DNA of 64,000 nt from Neomoorella sulfitireducens. Lineage in GTDB: Bacteria > Bacillota > DSM-521 > Neomoorellales > Neomoorellaceae. Of this stretch, positions 28,200 through 42,204 are shown in pieces. The stretch is from contig NZ_JANRHG010000001.1 in assembly GCF_024733845.1 (NCBI RefSeq), positions 434,001 through 498,000 of the forward strand, in the 5' to 3' direction. Within the stretch, counting starts at the first letter, position 1, and every line of letters begins with the position of its first letter. The translations under genes were made by a program, and so were the position numbers. The notes under the pieces are model-generated. The model did no database searches. It was given only the letters and a program-made list of their open reading frames with translations, and was not told where the DNA came from.

Positions 28200-29270
28200 T
28201 TAAGCCTCCATATTCTTTAACCTTTCGGCCTGGTCGCTGGTCACCAGGGCATCGATGATCTCGTCCAGCTCACCGTCCAGGATGGTATCCAGGTGGTGCA
28301 GGGTCAGGCCGATGCGGTGGTCGGTCACCCGGTTCTGGGGAAAATTGTAGGTGCGGATCCGCTCGCTGCGGTCGCCGGTGCCCACCTGGGAGCGCCGTTC
28401 GGCCGCCAGTTCTCCCTCCTGTTCGGCCCGGGCCATATCCAGGAGACGCGCCCGCAGGACCTTCAGGGCCTTTTCCTTATTCTTCAGCTGGGATTTCTCG
28501 TCCTGGCAGGACACCACCAGACCCGTCGGGAGATGGGTAATCCGTACCGCCGAGTAGGTGGTGTTAACGGACTGCCCCCCGGGCCCGCTGGAACAGAAGA
28601 TGTCAATGCGCAGGTCCTCGGGGTTTATCTCCACATCTACTTCTTCCGCTTCCGGTAGGACGGCCACCGTTGCTGTGGAGGTATGAATCCGCCCGCCGGA
28701 TTCGGTGGTGGGGATACGCTGCACCCGGTGGACGCCGCTTTCAAATTTCAGGCGGCTGTAAACCCCCTGGCCTTCAACCTGGAAAATAATTTCTTTAAAG
28801 CCTCCCAGTTCCGTAGGATGGGAGTCAATAATCTCCGTGCGCCAGCGCTTTTTCTCCGCATAACGCTGGTACATGCGGAACAGGTCGCCGGCAAAAAGGG
28901 CGGCTTCATCGCCGCCGGCCCCGGCCCGGATCTCCATGATGATGTTCTTTTCGTCATTGGGATCTTTAGGCAGGAGCAGGATCTTTAACCGGCGTTCCAG
29001 GTCCTCTTTTTCCTCTTCCAGGCGCTTTAATTCTCCTGTTAAGAAATCGCGGAACTCGGGGTCCTTCTCTTCTTCCAGGAGGCTTCGGCTTTCTTCCAGG
29101 TCGGACAAGACCCGGCGATAGTGGCGAAAGGTCATGACTATATCTTCCAGGGCCGCGTGGGCCCGGGCATGCTTCTGCAATTGTTCCGGGTCGGCTATTA
29201 CTGCCGGGTCGCCCATGAGCTGCCCCAGCTCTTCGTATTTAGCTTCAAGCTGTTTTAGTTTTTCCAGCAC
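28200..29270 (-). CDS. prfA: Peptide chain release factor 1
   Basis: 356 residues. The GGQ motif is in [15 protein letters not shown], and the codon-recognition loop has P-T-T in [18 protein letters not shown], which fits the PxT pattern of RF1 (UAA/UAG). The reader protein PrmC is encoded six bases downstream. Confidence 0.98.
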   Translation of the reverse strand: MLEKLKQLEAKYEELGQLMGDPAVIADPEQLQKHARAHAALEDIVMTFRHYRRVLSDLEESRSLLEEEKDPEFRDFLTGELKRLEEEKEDLERRLKILLLPKDPNDEKNIIMEIRAGAGGDEAALFAGDLFRMYQRYAEKKRWRTEIIDSHPTELGGFKEIIFQVEGQGVYSRLKFESGVHRVQRIPTTESGGRIHTSTATVAVLPEAEEVDVEINPEDLRIDIFCSSGPGGQSVNTTYSAVRITHLPTGLVVSCQDEKSQLKNKEKALKVLRARLLDMARAEQEGELAAERRSQVGTGDRSERIRTYNFPQNRVTDHRIGLTLHHLDTILDGELDEIIDALVTSDQAERLKNMEA

Positions 29271-29316
29271 AAGGCTTCACCCCTTTCCAACCCAAAAAAT
29301 CTTCACACCGGGCCTC

Positions 29317-30303
29317 CTAGTTATCCGGCATGGCTACTTCCTGTTCGCCCTGGACATAAGCCGGCGATGGGGTATCCTCTTCCCCGGGGGGCTTTTCCCG
29401 CACTGCTTCCAGGGCGGCCAGGGCGACCTCCAGCATGCCGTCGTCGGGCTCCCGGGTGGTAAGCTTCTGCAGCCACAGTCCCGGAGCTGCAATGGCCCGT
29501 ACCAGGGGTGCATTTAAATGGCGGCCGGTAAATTTAAGCAATTCGTAGGCCAGGCCGGCAACTACCGGCAGTAATACCAGCCTGGAAGCCAGGCGCCAGA
29601 ATACCCCGCCCCGGCCGACAAAGGAAAAAAAGACGATGGTTAACACCAGGACCAGGAGGAGAAAACTGGTGCCGCAGCGGGGATGGAGGGTGGAATAGGG
29701 TCGCACCGTTTCCACCTTCAGATCTTCTCCCGCCTCCAGGGCATTAATTACTTTATGCTCGGCCCCGTGATACTGGAAGACACGCCTGATGTCCTGGACC
29801 CGGCCGATGGCAACCACGTAGCCTAAAAAGAGGAGCATCCTGAGGAGTCCCTCGACTACGTTCTGCCACAGGATAGACAGGTGGTTGTGAAGGAGCAGGG
29901 CCGCCCCGGCAGGAAGAAGGACAAAAATACCTATGGCTGCCGCCAGGGCAATGGCTATCGTCAGGACCAGGTCCCTGGTAGTCAACTCCTCTTCTTCGCC
30001 TTCCATGGCCTGGTTGGCCGAGAAGGTTAGATACCTGATGCCCAGGATTAAAGACTCAAATAAGGCCACCACCCCGCGGAACAGGGGCAGCTTTAAAACA
30101 GGATAACGGGCTGTAATAGAACTGTTGGCTTCGGCCTGGACCAGGATCTCGCCGCCTGCCTTGCGGATAGCTACGGCCGTCTTCCGCGGCCCCCGCATCA
30201 TGACACCTTCGATGACCGCCTGGCCGCCGTATTCTATGCCGGGGGCCGCGGGCAATAGGAAAAAGCAGAGCTCGCGGCTCCGCCTTTTAACTCTAGCGAC
30301 CAT
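29317..30303 (-). CDS. yqhQ: DUF1385 membrane protein (YqhQ-like)
   Basis: About 328 residues. The family start [19 protein letters not shown] is followed by several membrane helices and the conserved [18 protein letters not shown] and [13 protein letters not shown] segments. Function unknown; a metal-binding role has been imagined because of the His/Glu/Cys residues. The start overlaps the rpmE stop by about 11 bases without a clear ribosome binding site, suggesting coupled translation. Confidence 0.88.
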   Translation of the reverse strand: MVARVKRRSRELCFFLLPAAPGIEYGGQAVIEGVMMRGPRKTAVAIRKAGGEILVQAEANSSITARYPVLKLPLFRGVVALFESLILGIRYLTFSANQAMEGEEEELTTRDLVLTIAIALAAAIGIFVLLPAGAALLLHNHLSILWQNVVEGLLRMLLFLGYVVAIGRVQDIRRVFQYHGAEHKVINALEAGEDLKVETVRPYSTLHPRCGTSFLLLVLVLTIVFFSFVGRGGVFWRLASRLVLLPVVAGLAYELLKFTGRHLNAPLVRAIAAPGLWLQKLTTREPDDGMLEVALAALEAVREKPPGEEDTPSPAYVQGEQEVAMPDN

Positions 30304-30496
30304 ATTTTTGCCGGAAACGCTCGACGCGCCCACCACGTTCGACGACCCGCTGCTGCCGGTTACCCGTATAAAAGGGGTGACACTGGGAGCATATCTCTAC
30401 CCGGATCTCTTTTTTGGTGGAGCGTGTTTCAATGACATTACCGCAGGCACAAACAATCCGCGCTTTGTCGTAATTGGGATGAATATCCGGTTTCAC
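30293..30496 (-). CDS. rpmE: 50S ribosomal protein L31 (zinc-binding type)
   Basis: 67 residues. Cys16, Cys18, Cys36 and Cys39 (CAC, CSQC) form the zinc site of the C+ form. The [22 protein letters not shown] segment is characteristic. In Bacillus it also lies near rho and prfA. Confidence 0.97.
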   Translation of the reverse strand: MKPDIHPNYDKARIVCACGNVIETRSTKKEIRVEICSQCHPFYTGNRQQRVVERGGRVERFRQKYGR

Positions 30497-30593
30497 GCCA
30501 TCTTCACCTCCGCGGGAAAATCAAACTCATATCAGTATAACATGAAAGGGCCGCCGGTGCAAAGAAAAAATTGGGCCGAATACACCTGCCATC

Positions 30594-30615
30594 AAAAAAG
30601 GCCGGCGAACCGGCC
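30594..30615 (-). terminator. Terminator downstream of the LysM-M23 gene
   Basis: Minus-strand hairpin GGCCGG-TTCG-CCGGCC (30610-30615 with 30600-30605) with the very stable UUCG loop, followed by TTTTTT. Confidence 0.92.
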
Positions 30616-30618
30616 CTT

Positions 30619-31515
30619 TTACCTTTTTAAGAAACGTTCTGGGTTGACGGCCTTACCCTTTTCCCTGATTTCAAAATGGAGATGGGGACCGGTGGCATTG
30701 CCTGTATCGCCCACTTCCGCCAAAGCCTCACCGGCCCGGACGTAGTCGCCGGCCTTAACCAGGTTGCGCGAGTTATGGGCATATACCGTCTCCAGGCCGT
30801 TGCCGTGGTCGATCTTGACCATATTACCATAGATATCGTTACCCCAGCCGGCAAAAGCTACCACCCCGGACCAGGCAGCCCGGACGTAGTCCCCTACCTT
30901 ACCGGCTATGTCCAGGCCGTGGTGGAACTCGCTATCCCGCCAGCCAAAGCCGGAGGTAATGGCGCCGATGAGGGGCCAGAAGAAAGAGGCGGGCCCTATA
31001 CCCCGGGAAACCGGGGCTTTTTCTACCCTGGTTACCGGCACCCCTCCCGGTGAACCCGGTATGGTAAGGACCGTACCAATTTGCAACCGCCTGGCGTCAA
31101 CAATGCCGTTGGCGGCGGCCAGGCTTTCCACGCTGGTCCCGTAGCGCCGGGCAATACTCCAGAGGGTATCCCCGGCCACTACCGTGTAGGTCTCTTCGGC
31201 TACATAGGGCAACACCAGAAATTGTCCCGGGGCCAGGACGGCATCAATTTCCATGTAATTCATTGCCGCAACCAGTTCAGGATCGGCCTGGTAACGGCGG
31301 GCAATACGTTCCAGGGTGTCGCCCTCTTCTACGCGGTAAATGCGAGTATAATTGTTGACCCGCGCCGATAGTTCCCGGTAAGCCTCGGGAGCGATGACGG
31401 CCGCCACCTGCTCCAGATCCTCGATGACGGCCCCCTGCACCGGGAGGGCAAAAAGGCTGTTTACCAGCAGGGCCAACCCCAGGGCCAGGCTTACCGCCAT
31501 CTTGTTGTGCAGCAT
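30619..31515 (-). CDS. Exported LysM-domain M23 metallopeptidase
   Basis: 298 residues. A signal peptide (to about residue 30, LPVQGA) is followed by two LysM domains (EEGDTLERIARRYQADPELV and VAGDTLWSIARRYGTSVESL) and a C-terminal LytM/M23 domain with complete zinc ligands (HHGLD, GPHLHFE). It should bind peptidoglycan and cut cross-bridge peptides. The ATG follows AGGAG at seven bases; an upstream in-frame ATG would hide the signal peptide. Confidence 0.93.
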   Translation of the reverse strand: MLHNKMAVSLALGLALLVNSLFALPVQGAVIEDLEQVAAVIAPEAYRELSARVNNYTRIYRVEEGDTLERIARRYQADPELVAAMNYMEIDAVLAPGQFLVLPYVAEETYTVVAGDTLWSIARRYGTSVESLAAANGIVDARRLQIGTVLTIPGSPGGVPVTRVEKAPVSRGIGPASFFWPLIGAITSGFGWRDSEFHHGLDIAGKVGDYVRAAWSGVVAFAGWGNDIYGNMVKIDHGNGLETVYAHNSRNLVKAGDYVRAGEALAEVGDTGNATGPHLHFEIREKGKAVNPERFLKR

Positions 31516-31595
31516 TTTTTCACTCCTGTTCTTAACGGTTATGGTATAAGTTGCCTTTTTTCCCATTTAAACTTTATTTTAGCCATACTTGCACA

Positions 31596-31620
31596 AAAAT
31601 ATACCCCGTCCGGGACGGGG
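31596..31620 (-). terminator. Terminator downstream of rho
   Basis: CCCCGTC/GACGGGG stem (31614-31620 with 31604-31610) with a three-base loop; on the minus strand TATATTTTT follows. It lies downstream of palindrome copy 3. Confidence 0.85.
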
Positions 31621-31650
31621 TTGGTCTTGCAATAGCCAACTGCCTATTTT

Positions 31651-31689
31651 GCTGGGTTTTGTTTTCGCTCGCTCCAAACAAAACCCAGC
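31651..31689. repeat. Palindromic intergenic element, copy 3
   Basis: Perfect 14-base arms GCTGGGTTTTGTTT (31651-31664) and AAACAAAACCCAGC (31676-31689) around the loop TCGCTCGCTCC. It sits 44 bases after the rho stop, between that stop and the rho terminator, in the same orientation as the other two copies. A separate small palindrome TACTATTTTTAGTA follows at 31694-31707. Confidence 0.88.
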
Positions 31690-31732
31690 CTTATACTATT
31701 TTTAGTATTTTGCTAACGGGGTTCTAGCCTCG

Positions 31733-33013
31733 CTAATGCTCCCTGGGAAACAAGGCCGGCAGGGCGCGCAGGAGGTCCTTGTTGCTCTTGGTCTTTTGCA
31801 TGGATTCGATTAAAACCTCGGCCACTTCCACCGGCCCCATGCCGCTGGTAACCCGCCGGAAATTCCAGACCAGTTCCAGTTCCTCGGGGCTTAACAGCAG
31901 TTCTTCCCGCCTGGTGCCGGAGCGCTTGACGTCAATAGCCGGGAAAATGCGGCGTTCGGCCAGCCTCCTGTCCAGGATAAGTTCCATATTACCGGTTCCT
32001 TTAAATTCTTCAAAGATAACATCATCCATGCGGCTACCGGTTTCAATCAGGGCTGTGGCCACGATGGTAAGGCTCCCGCCCTCTTCTACTTTTCGGGCGG
32101 CGCCGAAAAAGCGCTTGGGCTTGTAAAGGGCGGTGGGATCTACGCCGCCGGAAAGGGTGCGGCCGCTGGGTGGGACGACCAGGTTGTGGGCCCGGGCCAG
32201 ACGGGTGATGCTGTCCAGGAGGACGACGACGTCCTTCTTATGCTCCACCAGTCGCTTGGCCCGTTCCAGGACCATGTCTGCCACCTTGACGTGGTTGTCC
32301 GGCAGCTCGTCAAAGGTGGAACTTACCACCTCGCCCCGCACCGAGCGTTCGATGTCGGTAACTTCTTCGGGGCGTTCGTCGATTAATAAAATTATCAGCT
32401 CAACCTCGGGATAGTTGGCAGTGATGGCGTTTGCAATTTTTTTTAGCAGTACGGTCTTGCCGGCTTTCGGAGGGGAAACAATCAGGGCGCGCTGGCCTTT
32501 GCCCAGGGGGGCGATTAAGTCGATAATCCTGGTGGAGTGGTCGCCGTCGCCCGTCTCCAGGGTATATCGCTCGTAGGGATAAATAGGAGTCAGGGCGTCA
32601 AAGTGGAGGCGTTCCGGTGATGTCTCCGGTTTTTCCCCGTTAACCTTTTCCACGCGCAGCAGGGCGAAAAAGCGCTCGTTGTCTTTGGGCGGGCGGACCA
32701 GGCCGGCTACCTTGTCGCCGGTGCGCAGGTCAAAGCGGCGGATCTGGGAAGGGGAAATATAAATATCGTCACCGCTGGGTATATAACCGAAGGGACGCAA
32801 GAAGCCGTAGCCGTCGGGCAGGATTTCCAGGATGCCCTGGGCCTGCAGCTGCTCTTCCTTTTCCTTCTCCTGCTGTTCCTTCTGGGCCAGGGCCTTGGCA
32901 ATTTCAAAGACCAGCTCTTTCTTGCGCAGGCGGTAGTAGCCGCTTAAATTCAGCTCCCGGGCTATCCGGTAGAGCTCAACCATGGTCTTGCTTTCTAATT
33001 CGGCGGTTTGCAA
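31733..33013 (-). CDS. rho: Transcription termination factor Rho
   Basis: 426 residues: an N-terminal helical Rho-N domain, a cold-shock RNA-binding domain ([18 protein letters not shown]), Walker [14 protein letters not shown] and Walker [12 protein letters not shown], plus the R-loop segment [10 protein letters not shown] lysine/glutamate-rich insertion (about residues 40-57, [12 protein letters not shown]) links the first two domains. TTG start with GGAGG ten bases upstream. Confidence 0.97.
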   Translation of the reverse strand: MQTAELESKTMVELYRIARELNLSGYYRLRKKELVFEIAKALAQKEQQEKEKEEQLQAQGILEILPDGYGFLRPFGYIPSGDDIYISPSQIRRFDLRTGDKVAGLVRPPKDNERFFALLRVEKVNGEKPETSPERLHFDALTPIYPYERYTLETGDGDHSTRIIDLIAPLGKGQRALIVSPPKAGKTVLLKKIANAITANYPEVELIILLIDERPEEVTDIERSVRGEVVSSTFDELPDNHVKVADMVLERAKRLVEHKKDVVVLLDSITRLARAHNLVVPPSGRTLSGGVDPTALYKPKRFFGAARKVEEGGSLTIVATALIETGSRMDDVIFEEFKGTGNMELILDRRLAERRIFPAIDVKRSGTRREELLLSPEELELVWNFRRVTSGMGPVEVAEVLIESMQKTKSNKDLLRALPALFPREH

Positions 33014-33032
33014 ATGGAAATAACCTCCAGTA

Positions 33033-33680
33033 TTACTTATCCTTTACCTGCTGCCAGTCGGCGAGAAATTTGGCCAAACCGGCGTCCGTCAGGGGGTGCT
33101 TTACCATCTGCATGATAACTTTATAGGGAACGGTGGCAATATCGGCACCCAGGCGGGCAGCCTGGAGTACGTGCAGGGGATGGCGGATACTGGCGGCAAT
33201 AACCTGGGTTTCCAGGCCGTGCTGGGCATAAATGGGGACGATATCGGCAATGACCTGCATGCCATCATGGTTGATATCGTCCAGGCGGCCAACAAAGGGA
33301 CTTACGTAGGTGGCGCCGGCCAGGGCGGCAAGGAGCGCCTGGTTGGCGGAAAAGACCAGGGTGACGTTGGTTTTAACGCCCCGGGCTGCCAGTTCTTTGA
33401 TGGCCTTCAGGCCTTCGGTTATCATGGGGACCTTGATGACAATGTTGGGAGAAATGGCCGCCAGTTCCAGGGCTTCGGCGATCATGGTCCCTGCTTCCGT
33501 GCTGATTACTTCCGCACTGATTGGGCCGTCAACAATGGCAGCAATCTCTTCCACGACCTGGCGAAAATTACGCCCTTCCCTGGCAATCAGGGACGGGTTG
33601 GTAGTTACACCTGAAATTATACCCAGATCACTGGCCGCTTTAATCTCCTCAATATTGGCAGAATCGATAAAAATACGCAC
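33033..33680 (-). CDS. tal: Transaldolase (FSA/TalC type)
   Basis: 215 residues, the short transaldolase family. The Schiff-base lysine is in [16 protein letters not shown], with [10 protein letters not shown] and [12 protein letters not shown] also typical. It moves dihydroxyacetone units in the pentose phosphate pathway; fructose-6-phosphate aldolase activity is possible in this subfamily. It lies near fba and rho as ywjH in Bacillus. Confidence 0.95.
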   Translation of the reverse strand: MRIFIDSANIEEIKAASDLGIISGVTTNPSLIAREGRNFRQVVEEIAAIVDGPISAEVISTEAGTMIAEALELAAISPNIVIKVPMITEGLKAIKELAARGVKTNVTLVFSANQALLAALAGATYVSPFVGRLDDINHDGMQVIADIVPIYAQHGLETQVIAASIRHPLHVLQAARLGADIATVPYKVIMQMVKHPLTDAGLAKFLADWQQVKDK

Positions 33681-33934
33681 TTCCCGGGGGCACCTCCGTT
33701 AAGCGGTTGTTAGATTATGAAAAGAAAGAGGTTGGATGCTTATAATTTCGGTGCTTATTTTTCACTTAGCCGGTGAAGGGTCTCAAAAACGGGTGTAATC
33801 GGGCAGGAAATAAAAGAGCAAACCTTTAATAAAACATTCACCATGTAAAGCCAGAATCCTGCCGGTGATTGGAAAAACTTCTATGAAGGACGGGAGCCCG
33901 GCGGCAGGGCCGCAGGGCTCCCCTTAAGCTAGAG
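33681..33934. other. Intergenic region between the DUF1540 gene and tal
   Basis: About 250 bases. The part next to the DUF1540 gene forms a strong hairpin GGGAGCCC/GGGCTCCC (33892-33922) that may end that transcript, although its T-run is weak. The remainder is AT-rich, and I found no convincing gene or promoter box in it; a 29-codon ATG frame on the minus strand has no ribosome binding site. Confidence 0.5.
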
Positions 33935-34087
33935 TTATCTCTTCTTGGGGCGGAAAGTATGGCAGGCCGTCCCATCAGAATTGACTACTTTACGATCACC
34001 ACTGGACCTGACTTCGATGGCGTCGGCAGTACAGGCCATGTTGTCCCAGAATTGACACTCTTCTACGCCGCATTTTATACCCGCCAT
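33935..34087 (-). CDS. DUF1540 small cysteine-rich protein
   Basis: 50 residues starting at an ATG behind GGAGG. Four cysteines are spaced as in DUF1540 (C6, C11, C19, C42), with the pattern CGVEECQFW, ACTADAIEV and ACHTF. Such proteins probably bind a metal and are common in spore formers; their function is unknown. It is 37 bases downstream of fba and may be co-transcribed with it. Confidence 0.88.
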   Translation of the reverse strand: MAGIKCGVEECQFWDNMACTADAIEVRSSGDRKVVNSDGTACHTFRPKKR

Positions 34088-34124
34088 TTTATCTACCTCC
34101 TTCAGGGTGTTTATCTATAGGTTT

Positions 34125-35006
34125 TCACACCCGGGGAGAAATATGCAGGCGCCCGGAACAGCCGAAAACCTGCATTTTATGGCGGATAACGGCGGCAGCG
34201 GCTTCCCGGGCCGGTCCCAGGACTTTACGGGGGTCGATCTCGCCGGGGTTGGCCGCCAGGGCCTGGCGGGTAGCCTCGACAAAGGCGATACGAATGTCGG
34301 TGTCGATATTAATCTTGCGGACACCCAGTTCCACAGCGCGGCGGATATCGGCATCGAGGACGCCGGAAGAACCGTGGAGGACGATGGGGGTGGGAACCAG
34401 GCGGTCAATGGCTGCCAGGCGGTCGAAATCCAGCCGGGGCGTACCCTTATAACGGCCGTGGGCCGTGCCGATGGCAATTGCCAGGGCGTCGACGCCCGTC
34501 TCGGCAACAAAACGCCCGGCCTCGTCGGGGTCGGTCATGGTGGCCTCGCGTTCGGAAACGCTGATATGATCCTCGGTGCCGCCGATTTTACCCAGTTCAC
34601 CCTCCACGGAAGCACCCATGGCATGGGCGATCTCCACCACGCGCCTGGTCAGGGCGATGTTTTCTTCCAGGGGGTATTTGGAACCATCGATCATGACCGA
34701 GGTGAACCCGGCCCGCAGGCAGCGCAGGACCTGGTTGAAGTCGGTGCCGTGGTCAAGGTGCAGGACTACCGGGACGGGCGTCCCTGCCGCCGCCGTCCGC
34801 ACCAGGGCTGTTATATACTCCAGGCCGGCATATTTAATGGCTCCCTGGCTGGCCTGGATGATAACGGGTGCCCCTTCAGCCTCGGCGGCATTGATAATGG
34901 CCTGGACGATTTCCATGTTATTGCAGTTGAAAGCGCCAATGGCGTAACCCTTGGCATCGGCATCTTTAAGAACCTCGGCCAGGGTAACTAACGGCATAAA
35001 CTCCAC
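34125..35006 (-). CDS. fba: Class II fructose-1,6-bisphosphate aldolase
   Basis: 293 residues, TIM barrel. Zinc-binding and catalytic blocks are HLDHGTD, IAIGTAHGRYKG (zinc His), LHGSSGV and KINIDTDIR. It acts in glycolysis and gluconeogenesis. Its position beside tal and spo0F matches Bacillus fbaA. Confidence 0.96.
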   Translation of the reverse strand: MEFMPLVTLAEVLKDADAKGYAIGAFNCNNMEIVQAIINAAEAEGAPVIIQASQGAIKYAGLEYITALVRTAAAGTPVPVVLHLDHGTDFNQVLRCLRAGFTSVMIDGSKYPLEENIALTRRVVEIAHAMGASVEGELGKIGGTEDHISVSEREATMTDPDEAGRFVAETGVDALAIAIGTAHGRYKGTPRLDFDRLAAIDRLVPTPIVLHGSSGVLDADIRRAVELGVRKINIDTDIRIAFVEATRQALAANPGEIDPRKVLGPAREAAAAVIRHKMQVFGCSGRLHISPRV

Positions 35007-35040
35007 TCCTCATAAAAAAATTATACCCCGGGTCCCGTTG

Positions 35041-35715
35041 TTACAGCCGTGATTTGCGCCGGCGGCGATCGCGCTGTTTGGTATTATTCCCATTTTTGCT
35101 TGCCAGGTGACCGGGCAGGCGGATTTCCTTTAGTTTCTCCGCTTGTTCCAGATCTATTATGGTAGCGGCCGGCAGGATCTTTTCCGCCCGGCAGGCCTGG
35201 CAGCGCAGCTGCAAGTGGCCGGGGAAAATTTCTATTTCAATATTTTCACTGCCGCAGCCGCAGGTCACCCTGCCTTCTTCGGCCAGGTGGTAAATCACGG
35301 ACAGCAATTGATACATGATGTCCGTTTCATCAAAATAATCCCTGAAACCAAGATCCCGGACTGCTTCGTCCACGGCGCGGTTATGGTACTGTACCGCCCG
35401 CTGCACCTTTTCCCGGGGACCGATAAAGCCTACTTCCAGTTCTGTCTCTTTGCAGGTAAGGGTCAGGAGCTCCCGCGACCACAATTCACGACGGGTGTAG
35501 CTGGCAATATGGACGCTATCACACATACCGCAGCGATACTGGAGCCAGAAACTCTTTCCTTTTTTCCTGCTGACGGTTAGCAGGGGAGTCCCGCAGCTGC
35601 ATTCTACCTGCCATATCCGGCCGCCGGCAAAATTAAAGAAGGATAAGCCGCGATACTCCAGGCGGCCGCAGGAGGGGCAGCGTAAAACAAGAACATTCAG
35701 GGTGCGTATGATCAC
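35041..35715 (-). CDS. Multi-zinc-ribbon protein of unknown function
   Basis: 224 residues from a GTG start 11 bases after GAGGAGG; longer frames would run into the spo0F-like gene. I do not recognise the family. Cysteine pairs occur near the N-terminus (CPSC, CSC), centre (CGMC) and C-terminus (CGC, CQAC), suggesting two or three zinc ribbons, and the tail is strongly basic (KQRDRRRRKSRL). Nucleic-acid binding is a reasonable guess. It lies between the spo0F-like gene and fba, which are adjacent in Bacillus. Confidence 0.8.
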   Translation of the reverse strand: MIIRTLNVLVLRCPSCGRLEYRGLSFFNFAGGRIWQVECSCGTPLLTVSRKKGKSFWLQYRCGMCDSVHIASYTRRELWSRELLTLTCKETELEVGFIGPREKVQRAVQYHNRAVDEAVRDLGFRDYFDETDIMYQLLSVIYHLAEEGRVTCGCGSENIEIEIFPGHLQLRCQACRAEKILPAATIIDLEQAEKLKEIRLPGHLASKNGNNTKQRDRRRRKSRL

Positions 35716-35784
35716 TTTTAATTTATCCTCCTCACCCCTCCATATTCGCCGCTGCCGGGAAAATTCCTGCTCCCAGGCAAATTT

Positions 35785-35809
35785 AAAAGGCCTGCCGTCA
35801 GGCAGGCCT
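35785..35809 (-). terminator. Terminator of the spo0F-like gene
   Basis: Perfect 9-bp hairpin AGGCCTGCC/GGCAGGCCT (35801-35809 with 35788-35796) with a four-base loop, followed on the minus strand by TTTAAATTT. Confidence 0.85.
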
Positions 35810-35830
35810 GTCTGCTGCGCGGAACCGGTA

Positions 35831-36223
35831 TTATGCTTCTGCCACCTGGAGCTGGTACTGTGCCTGGTACAAGGCCGCCTGCACAAGCTGGCACAGCTGG
35901 CGAATATCAAAGGGCTTATACAGGACATGCCGGGCACCAAAGCTGGTCACCTGTTCCTCCAGTTCCAGCTCATTGTACGCTGTGATCACTATAACAGGTA
36001 GATTCACGGTAATCCTTCGCAGTTCCTTTAAAAACTCCACACCGCTCATCCCGGGCATCTTAATGTCCAGGATCACCAGGTCCGGAACTTCGCTGGTAAT
36101 TTTCCCGAGGGCCTCCCTGCCTTCGCTCGCCAAATACAAGGTGTATCCTTGCTGCCTTAAGGCTTCGCAGACTAAACGACGTACACCCGGCTGGTCGTCA
36201 ATTACCATAATCTTTTTACTCAT
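35831..36223 (-). CDS. spo0F: Single-domain response regulator, Spo0F-like
   Basis: 130 residues, a receiver domain only. The acidic pair Asp9/Asp10, phospho-acceptor Asp53 (VILDIKMPG), Thr81 and Lys103 (YKPFD) are all in place. With no output domain it should pass phosphate on, as Spo0F does in the sporulation phosphorelay; its position near fba and tal is that of Bacillus spo0F. No Spo0B or kinase gene is nearby, and many clostridial relatives lack a phosphorelay, so the partner is open. Confidence 0.85.
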   Translation of the reverse strand: MSKKIMVIDDQPGVRRLVCEALRQQGYTLYLASEGREALGKITSEVPDLVILDIKMPGMSGVEFLKELRRITVNLPVIVITAYNELELEEQVTSFGARHVLYKPFDIRQLCQLVQAALYQAQYQLQVAEA

Positions 36224-36324
36224 GACGATAACCAGCTCACCTCCAACTACGGCACTTACAGAGTCCCTCCTTTAAAAACCTCTTCGCTATTTCTCCTCTA
36301 TAAACATCGAAATATATTTAGCTA

Positions 36325-37566
36325 TCAATTGCTGAATTCCTGCTCCGGTAACAAAATTCCTTTAGCCGGGGATACTACCGGTTCCATATCCCCGGAAGGT
36401 TGCCGCACCAGGTATGGTTGTCCCTCCCGGCAGTACACCCGGGGCAGGCGGGCGCTGGCCGTGGGTCGCCGGATATCCACCTCTACCACCTGCCCGACCT
36501 TAACCCCCTCCAGGTGGCCTACATCGACTATGGAAAGCTGCATGCCCACCCGGCCAACCACCGGGGCCCCCTGCCCGCCAATGATAACTGCCGTCCCTGC
36601 ACTGTCACGGCCCAGGTAAGCCAGGATAGTTTTGGCCAGGTGGCGGGCCAGGTCGTTTAGATTTTTGGGACGGCTGACGGCCGTTAAAGCAAAGCCGTCG
36701 GCATAACCCACGGGGATGACGGCCAGGCGGGTGGCTTTTTTGACTACATAATCGCCGCCGTAGCCTACAGGGGTGCCGGCCGCCACATCATGGACAAAGA
36801 GAATGCGGGCTTTAAACCGCCAGGGATTCTTTAATTCCAGGCCCCGGCGGGAAGCCCGGTAGGGGAACTGGCCGTACAAAAGGGTACCGGCCCTTACCAT
36901 ATCGAGGTGCATTTCCGGGTGGAGGAGCAGGCCGGTGCTGTTGCAGATATGCTTTACGGGCAGGGATACCTGCTGGCTTTCCAAATCCATGATAACTTTC
37001 CGGAAACAATCCAGCTGCCTGCGGGCCGCCCCGGGACGGGCCGCTTCGGCCAGGTGGCTGTAAATGCCTTCCAGTTGCACCCCGGGCCAGTACTGCATTT
37101 CTCTGGCCAGAGGGACCACTTCTCCCGGTTCCAGGCCGGTGCGCTGCAGGCCGGTCTCTACCTTCAGGTGCACCCGGGCCTGGCGGCCCACCATGGCTGC
37201 AGCGGCCGCTGCCGCCTCAGCGCCAGAACGGCTGCTGATGGTCAGGGTGAGGTCATTAGTCAAGGCTTGCGGCAGTTCTTCCGGCAGCAGGGGACTCATT
37301 AACAGGATGGGGGCCGTAATGCCGGCCCGGCGCAATTCCTGCCCTTCGGCCAGGGTAGTAACCCCCAGGTAGTCTGCGCCTGTGGCCAGGAAGATCCGGG
37401 CTGCCTCGACGGCGCCGGCGCCGTAGGCATCGGCCTTGATGACGGCCAGGAGCCGGGTCGGGGGTTGGAGCAGGCCTTTCACGACGCGCAGGTTATGTTC
37501 CAGGGCTGTGGCCTCGATCTCGATCCAGCGAGGACCGGCCAGCCGGGTTAGCTTTGCTAAGTCCAC
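36325..37566 (-). CDS. alr: Alanine racemase
   Basis: 413 residues, fold type III PLP enzyme. The PLP lysine is in AVIKADAYGAGA (about residue 44), and the catalytic tyrosine region is AGTPVGYGGDYV. It makes D-alanine for peptidoglycan. GTG start. The C-terminal extension after the usual end (about 25 residues, PYLVRQPSGDMEPV) is unusual for Alr. Confidence 0.95.
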   Translation of the reverse strand: MDLAKLTRLAGPRWIEIEATALEHNLRVVKGLLQPPTRLLAVIKADAYGAGAVEAARIFLATGADYLGVTTLAEGQELRRAGITAPILLMSPLLPEELPQALTNDLTLTISSRSGAEAAAAAAAMVGRQARVHLKVETGLQRTGLEPGEVVPLAREMQYWPGVQLEGIYSHLAEAARPGAARRQLDCFRKVIMDLESQQVSLPVKHICNSTGLLLHPEMHLDMVRAGTLLYGQFPYRASRRGLELKNPWRFKARILFVHDVAAGTPVGYGGDYVVKKATRLAVIPVGYADGFALTAVSRPKNLNDLARHLAKTILAYLGRDSAGTAVIIGGQGAPVVGRVGMQLSIVDVGHLEGVKVGQVVEVDIRRPTASARLPRVYCREGQPYLVRQPSGDMEPVVSPAKGILLPEQEFSN

Positions 37567-37602
37567 AGGGGATTGACACCACCCTATCTTGAGGGAGTAA
37601 TT

Positions 37603-42013
<4,411 letters not shown>

Positions 42014-42204
42014 GCCTTACCTGTACTCCTTTGCAAATTGGATGTGAGAGGTGTGGAGTGGAAGATAAGAGCTCCCGGCAGTCCGGGACCCAACTAAAGT
42101 AGTCCTTTACCTCTTCACATCTTCCACCGGTGAATGTGTAACCGCCACGAACCGTACCTGTTCCGTCCCCCGCTTGCCTGTAAGCCGCCGGAGACGGCGG
42201 GATT

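Noticed and set aside
33750-33840. Minus-strand 29-codon ATG frame between tal and the DUF1540 gene
   Set aside because: No ribosome binding site, no similarity to known peptides and the length is easily reached by chance in this AT-rich gap.
35715-35940. N-terminal extension of the zinc-ribbon gene to 299 codons
   Set aside because: It would overlap the end of the spo0F-like gene and run through that gene's terminator; the GTG at 35715 has a good ribosome binding site.
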